From the NCBI GenBank assembly GCA_949841355.1, contig CATKZP010000006.1:62001-126000 (forward strand): DNA of 64,000 nucleotides. The letters run 5' to 3'. The position numbers and the translations under genes were made by a program. This document shows positions 59,055 through 64,000 of the stretch, piece by piece. The notes beneath the pieces were generated by a model. The model saw only the letters and a list, made by a program, of their open reading frames with translations, searched no databases and had not been told where the DNA came from. Position 1 is the stretch's first letter. The number at the start of each line of letters is the position of its first letter. This stretch comes from an uncultured Oscillospiraceae bacterium. GTDB lineage: Bacteria; Bacillota; Clostridia; Oscillospirales; Oscillospiraceae.

Positions 59055-61063
59055 TGAAAAAGACGAACCCCATCGGAGGGCGCATTTTTATCGGTCTGAC
59101 CTTCCTGTTTTTGTACCTGCCCATCTTCCTGCTGATCGTGTTTTCCTTTAATGCCGGGGACTCCAGCGCCGTGTGGCGGGGCTTCTCCCTGGAGTGGTAC
59201 GCCGCGCTGTTCCACAACCGGCTCATCATGGAAAGCCTGTATACCACCCTGCTGGTGTCCCTGCTGGCCACGGCCATCGCCACTGCGGCGGGCACGTTTG
59301 CCGCCATCGGCCTGTACTCCCTCAGCCGCCGCAGGCGGGACGCGCTGCTGGTGGTCAACGACATCCCCATGATGAACGCGGACATCGTCACCGGCGTGTC
59401 CCTGTGCCTGTTCTTTGTGGCTTTCTTTCAGGGCTGGGGGACCTTTGCCCAGTGGTTCAACGGCGTGCAGAGCGCCGTGGAGCTCCCCGTCCGGCTCACC
59501 CTGGGCTTCACGACCATGCTGCTGGCCCATGTGGCCTTCAACATCCCCTATGTGATTTTGAACGTGGCCCCCAAGCTGCGCCAGATGGACAAGAATCTGG
59601 TGGACGCGGCCCAGGACCTGGGCTGTACCTGGATGCAGGCGTTCTGGAAGGTGATTCTGCCCGAGATCAAGCCGGGCATCGTGTCCGGGGCGCTCATCGC
59701 CTTCACCATGTCCATCGACGACTTCGTGATCTCCTATTTTACCGCCGGCTCGTCCACCTCCACCCTGGCCATGCGCATCTACTCCATGACCAAAAAGCGC
59801 ATCACGCCGGAGGTGAACGCCGTATCGACCCTGCTGTTTCTGTCGGTGCTGGCGCTGCTGGTGCTCAACAACGTCCGGGAGATCCGCCAGGAGCGCCGGG
59901 CGGACCGTCAGGAGGTGCGGGAGCCCTCCCTGATGGAAAAGCTGTCCATGCGCCTGTCCTCTCCCGCCGGGAAGTGGGTCCGCCGGGGACTCACCGCCGC
60001 CATGGCCTGCGGCTTCGTGGTGGTGGTGGCGCTGCTCACGGGGGCCACCGCCTCTCAGCCGGTGGTGAACGTGTGCTCCTGGGGGGAGTATATCGACGAG
60101 GAGCTTATCACCCAGTTTGAGGACGCCACCGGCATCCGGGTGAATTACCAGACCGCTGAGAGCAATGAGGCGCTGTACTCCCTGCTCAAGAGCGGCGGCG
60201 CGGACTACGACGTCATCGTCCCCTCCGACTACATGATCTCACAGCTCATGGAGGAGGGGATGCTGGAGGAGCTGGATTACAGCCGGATTCCCAACTTCCA
60301 GTATATTGACGAGCGCTTCCGCAACCTGCCCTACGACCCGGAGAACAAGTACACTGTCCCCTACAGCTGGGGCACCCTGGGGCTGATCTACAACGCCAAT
60401 ATGGTGGAGGAAGAGCCCCACAGCTGGGGCGCGCTGTATGACGATCAGTACGCCGGGGGCGTGCTGCTCATCAACAACTCCCGGGACGCGCTGGGCGCGG
60501 CGCTGCTCCACCTGGGCTACTCGGTGAACACCACCGACGAGGGGGAGATCCGGGAGGCCTTCGCCCTCATCGCCGGCGCCAGCCGCCGGGGGGTGTTCCA
60601 GGGCAAGGTGATGGACCAGGTATTCCAGAAGATGGAGGGCGGAAACGCCGCCATCGCCACCTATTATGCCGGGGACTACCTGTCCATGCTGGACAATCAG
60701 GCGGATGGGGTGGACCTGCGCTATGTGATCCCGGAGGAGGGGGCAAACTGGTTTGTGGACGCCATGTGCGTGCTCAAGGACGCGCCCCACTACGACGAGG
60801 CCATGGAATGGATCAACTTCATCGCCTCCACCAAGGCCAATCTGGCCAATATGGACTATATCTGGTACGCCTCTCCCAACGCCGAGGCGCTGGAGCAGTA
60901 TCCCGCCTATTACGAAGAGCTGTACGGCGAGGAGCTGGACCCCGAGCTGTACAAGATCATGGCCGCCCCCGCCGAGGTGCTGGAGCGGTGCGAGATGTAT
61001 CTGGTCCTGCCCCCCGCCACCCGGGCGCTGTATAATGAGCTCTGGGTCCAGCTGGGGACCTGA
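59054..61063 (+). CDS. Fused spermidine/putrescine permease (PotC) and substrate-binding protein (PotD)
   Basis: N-terminal permease (DAAQDLGCTWMQAFWKVILPEIKPGI) continuing in frame through a TM into VVNVCSWGEYIDEELITQFEDATGIRVNYQTAESNEAL...PotD-like domain. Confidence 0.93.
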   Translation: MKKTNPIGGRIFIGLTFLFLYLPIFLLIVFSFNAGDSSAVWRGFSLEWYAALFHNRLIMESLYTTLLVSLLATAIATAAGTFAAIGLYSLSRRRRDALLVVNDIPMMNADIVTGVSLCLFFVAFFQGWGTFAQWFNGVQSAVELPVRLTLGFTTMLLAHVAFNIPYVILNVAPKLRQMDKNLVDAAQDLGCTWMQAFWKVILPEIKPGIVSGALIAFTMSIDDFVISYFTAGSSTSTLAMRIYSMTKKRITPEVNAVSTLLFLSVLALLVLNNVREIRQERRADRQEVREPSLMEKLSMRLSSPAGKWVRRGLTAAMACGFVVVVALLTGATASQPVVNVCSWGEYIDEELITQFEDATGIRVNYQTAESNEALYSLLKSGGADYDVIVPSDYMISQLMEEGMLEELDYSRIPNFQYIDERFRNLPYDPENKYTVPYSWGTLGLIYNANMVEEEPHSWGALYDDQYAGGVLLINNSRDALGAALLHLGYSVNTTDEGEIREAFALIAGASRRGVFQGKVMDQVFQKMEGGNAAIATYYAGDYLSMLDNQADGVDLRYVIPEEGANWFVDAMCVLKDAPHYDEAMEWINFIASTKANLANMDYIWYASPNAEALEQYPAYYEELYGEELDPELYKIMAAPAEVLERCEMYLVLPPATRALYNELWVQLGT

Positions 61064-61067
61064 ATGG

Positions 61068-61109
61068 TTAAAACCGCCGGTGCGCATACAGCGCACCGGC
61101 GGTTTTTGA
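61068..61109 (+). terminator. Rho-independent terminator
   Basis: aaaaccgccggtgcgcatacagcgcaccggcggttttt. Confidence 0.85.
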
Positions 61110-61152
61110 TGGTCGGTCAAAGGCGGATGAAGAAAAGCGCGGGGAGGGTGGG

Positions 61153-61848
61153 TCACAGCACATCCCCGTACAGCTCCAGCGCCTCCAGCCCCTTTTGATT
61201 GACTCGATAGAGGTATTTGCGGCCGCCGGGGGCGCTCTCCCGGTCGAACCACCCCAGCACGTTGCGGCCCAGGATGGCCGCGGCGTTGGCCGGTCCGCCC
61301 ATGCGCTTCACGTCCTCCGCCATGGCGGGGCCGTGGTCCCGGAGCAGCCGCGCGGTGCGCAGGGCCTGCTCCTTGTAGGCGGTGAGGATTTTTTTCCGGG
61401 TGACGCCCCCGGTATTGGCGCTGCCGGTGCGGCTCTGGTGCTCCCGGATGACGGCAAGGCGGCGCTTTTTGTCCCGCCGGGGGGCGGACGCCTCCTTGGG
61501 GTGGACGGCTACGTCCAGCTGGGGGACGCCCCGCTGGGTGAAGCCCACAAAGATGAGCCCCAGCTCCAGCCGCCTGCACAGGGACTGCATTTCCCGGATA
61601 TGGGGGGCCATATAGCCCCGCTTGGGGAGGGGGACCGCCACATACACCCCGTCCGCCACCCGCTGCCGGTCCATGGCCTGGTAGAGCAGCTCCAGGGTAA
61701 AGCCCCGTTTGAGCTCCACCACGATCAGCTCGTCCTCTCGCATGGCGGTGATGTCGCAGTCCTTCACCTCGCCCTTGACCTGGTAGCCCAGGCCCTCCAG
61801 GTAGTCCCGCACCGGGCCGTACAGGTCCTGCTCCAACAGCTTGTCCAT
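61153..61848 (-). CDS. DUF2161 / PD-(D/E)XK-like putative nuclease family protein
   Basis: MDKLLEQDLYGPVRDYLEGLGYQVKGEVKDCDITAMREDELIVVELKRGFTLELLYQAMDRQ. Confidence 0.8.
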   Translation of the reverse strand: MDKLLEQDLYGPVRDYLEGLGYQVKGEVKDCDITAMREDELIVVELKRGFTLELLYQAMDRQRVADGVYVAVPLPKRGYMAPHIREMQSLCRRLELGLIFVGFTQRGVPQLDVAVHPKEASAPRRDKKRRLAVIREHQSRTGSANTGGVTRKKILTAYKEQALRTARLLRDHGPAMAEDVKRMGGPANAAAILGRNVLGWFDRESAPGGRKYLYRVNQKGLEALELYGDVL

Positions 61849-61989
61849 GGCGCTCTCCTTCCCGTGTGCCCGGTGCGCCGGGCCGCCTGCGGCAGATGTC
61901 TGTGGACTAGTATAGCACCGGCCTGGGAGCGCTGTCAAATGGGGATGAGGCCGCCATCCGGCGGTCTCCTCCCCATGCGGTGCAGCGTA

Positions 61990-63705
61990 TCAGCGCTGCG
62001 CCTCCACCGCGCCGGTGCGCCACACAAACTTCACCTGGCCGTCCATGTCGGAGCTGATGCCGGAGAAGGAGGCGTAGCCCTCCGACACGGCTCTCAGCGC
62101 GTCCACCCGGTCCATGAGCCTGCCCAGGTCGCCGTCGAAGGCGTCCGCCAGCTTCTGTACGCCCTTCTCGTTGAACTCCTGGAGCCCGCCGGACAGCTCC
62201 ATGGCCCCGTCCCGCAGCTGGGTCACGCCGTCGATGAGGGCGGGCGCGCCGTTGTGCATGGTGAGGATGCCGTCATAGAGCTGGGCGGCTCCGGCGCTCA
62301 GGCTGTCCGCGCCGGTTTTCAGGCCGTCTACGCCGCCGCTGAGGGCAGCGGCCCCAGTCTGGGCCTGGGCCACGCCGGCGGTGTAGCTTTGAAGGCCCTG
62401 ATAAAATCCGTTGTAACTGTCCAAGCTGGCCTTCAGTGCCGCCACTTGCTGGGTTGCGGGGGACTCTCCGGCGGCGGAGATGACGCCGTCCAGCACCTGG
62501 GCGTAGTTGTCGATGGTGAGCGCAGGGACCTGCGCTCCCGCCGCAGCCAGCTGGGCGTTGGCGGTGGCGAGCAGGCTTTGGAACATCTGGGCCGCGCCGT
62601 CGTTGAGGGCGCCGCTGTTCTCCGCCAGCGCGTCAAGCCCCTGGCTCAGGGAGGCCGCTCCGGCCTGAAGCTGAGCCGCGCCCGCGCTCAGGCCGTCCGC
62701 GCCCTGCTTGAGCTGAGCGGCCCCAGCCGCCAGCCTGTCGATGCCGGATACCAGCTCTTCCGAGCGGTCCAGCAGGGCGCACAGCCCGTCGTACAGCCGG
62801 GAAGAGCCGTCGATGAGCTGGTCCATAGCGTCGGTAAGCTCATCCAACTTGCCGTCCAGGCCGTCCCATTGGCTCCGGTCCCCGGCTGTACCCAGCTCGC
62901 CGCTCAACAGCCCGTTGGCGGCCAGGGTGATGGTGGTTTCCAGCTCAAAATTCTCCGCGTCGGCGGTGATCTCCACATAGTCGGGCAGCTCCAGCATCTC
63001 CCGGTCCAGCCCCAGGCTGTCCTGGAGGCCGGGGAGAGCCAGCCCCGCCACAATGGTGCGGTCCCCGTCGTTGACGATCTTGCCGTTGGAGACGGACACG
63101 TTGGAAAATACGCCGTTGTCCAGCACGACCCCGGTGAGCATGGCGAAGGGGACGTAAATTTTTTCCTGGGTCCCCTGGATGTCCACCAGCTCATACTGGC
63201 TGTTGGCGTAGTCAAAGCGGATGGACACCCGGCCGCTTTTCCCCGCCAGCTCCTCGGGAGAGATGGCGCGGCCGTCCAGGGTATAGCTCACCGCCACGCT
63301 GACAGGCAGCTCCTGGCCGATGGAGCCCTGGTAATAGATGTCGTTTCCCCGGGCGTCCCACACGCAGGCGTTTTCCCCGCCCAGGGTGTAGGTCTCGTCC
63401 CCCTTCACGTTTTCAATGCCGGTGAGGCGGGTCACATCGTCAATGAGGGCGTCCCCCCGGACGTTCTGCACCCAGTCGCTGACGATGACCTTGTCCACCG
63501 AGCCGTCGGCGGAGGCGAGTACATACACGGTTTCGTCCTTGCGGTTTCTGCCTTCCGGAACGGAGGCGGTTTTGGCTTGGGGCTCCGCCGGGGCGGGAGC
63601 GGCTTCCCCGGAGGCGTTCATGGCGTAGGCGGCGCCGCCCAGGCCACCCAGGGCCAGAACCGCGCACAGGGTGATGGAGAGAGCTTTCACAACCGGCTTT
63701 TTCAT
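61990..63705 (-). CDS. YhgE/Pip-like secreted or membrane protein with repeated heptad-type units
   Basis: Signal peptide; repeated L..GA..L..GA units (LAAGAAQLKQGADGLSAGAAQLQAGAASLSQGLDAL). Confidence 0.65.
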   Translation of the reverse strand: MKKPVVKALSITLCAVLALGGLGGAAYAMNASGEAAPAPAEPQAKTASVPEGRNRKDETVYVLASADGSVDKVIVSDWVQNVRGDALIDDVTRLTGIENVKGDETYTLGGENACVWDARGNDIYYQGSIGQELPVSVAVSYTLDGRAISPEELAGKSGRVSIRFDYANSQYELVDIQGTQEKIYVPFAMLTGVVLDNGVFSNVSVSNGKIVNDGDRTIVAGLALPGLQDSLGLDREMLELPDYVEITADAENFELETTITLAANGLLSGELGTAGDRSQWDGLDGKLDELTDAMDQLIDGSSRLYDGLCALLDRSEELVSGIDRLAAGAAQLKQGADGLSAGAAQLQAGAASLSQGLDALAENSGALNDGAAQMFQSLLATANAQLAAAGAQVPALTIDNYAQVLDGVISAAGESPATQQVAALKASLDSYNGFYQGLQSYTAGVAQAQTGAAALSGGVDGLKTGADSLSAGAAQLYDGILTMHNGAPALIDGVTQLRDGAMELSGGLQEFNEKGVQKLADAFDGDLGRLMDRVDALRAVSEGYASFSGISSDMDGQVKFVWRTGAVEAQR

Positions 63706-64000
63706 TTTACATAGACCTCCTGATTGGAAATTTGAGACGGTCCGGACTGCCGCATACCGGCGGTGGTGGCACAGATGAGCCGGTCGCACAGCAGCAGCAG
63801 GGCGGGCAGGGTGAAGATGACGGACGCCATGCTGACCACGGCCCCCCGGGCCATGAGCATGCACATGGAGCTGATGATGTCGAGTTCGGAGTACAGAGCC
63901 ACGCCGAAGGTGGCGGCGAACAGCCCCGTGCCGGACACGAGAATGGACGGGATGGAGGCGCTCAGCGCTGTGCGCACCGCTTTTTTCTTGTCCGCTCCGC
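63702..64000 (-). CDS. C-terminus of MMPL/RND-type transporter (continues past window)
   Basis: SILVSGTGLFAATFGVALYSELDIISSMCMLMARGAVVSMASVIFTLPALLLLCDRLI; stop overlaps the next gene start. Confidence 0.75.
   Translation of the reverse strand, partial: GADKKKAVRTALSASIPSILVSGTGLFAATFGVALYSELDIISSMCMLMARGAVVSMASVIFTLPALLLLCDRLICATTAGMRQSGPSQISNQEVYVK

Noticed and set aside
60239-63714. 446-aa minus and 839-aa plus ORFs
   Set aside because: Shadows of the PotCD fusion, DUF2161 and YhgE-like genes

Overview
64 kb of a GC-rich Firmicutes (Clostridia/Oscillospiraceae-like) chromosome, inferred from gene content. It is a housekeeping/metabolic backbone broken by two accessory zones. Backbone: end of a mannose-type PTS with an RpiR regulator and murQ; a D-Ala-D-Ala carboxypeptidase; two-component systems; a partial Rnf-type redox locus (DUF1622, duplicated lipoprotein, ApbE, RnfC, RnfD, RnfG, small membrane protein; no RnfA/B/E); a convergent thioredoxin / CD1871A-like / 4Fe-4S operon; an MCP coupled to an FMN-binding-type lipoprotein; a lactose/cellobiose-type PTS operon with its own EI and HPr; IreB; an NlpC/P60 protein; a spermidine/putrescine ABC transporter with a PotC-PotD fusion. 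Accessory zone 1 (about 19.5-32 kb) is a graveyard of recombinases, a transposase, a methyltransferase and other gene remnants around one intact tyrosine integrase and a transglutaminase-like lipoprotein. Accessory zone 2 (about 41.3-49.75 kb) looks like an integrated mobilizable element with a large serine recombinase, a resolvase, a relaxase, a HUH Rep, 26-bp tandem repeats and consensus promoters, ending beside tRNA-Ala(CGC). Best leads: the RnfCDG-only flavin/thiol redox locus, a perfect parS site at a lipoprotein start codon, a promoter-hairpin-repeat-terminator unit upstream of the relaxase, and a structured leader upstream of potA. All calls come from reading sequence and supplied translations; no database search was run.
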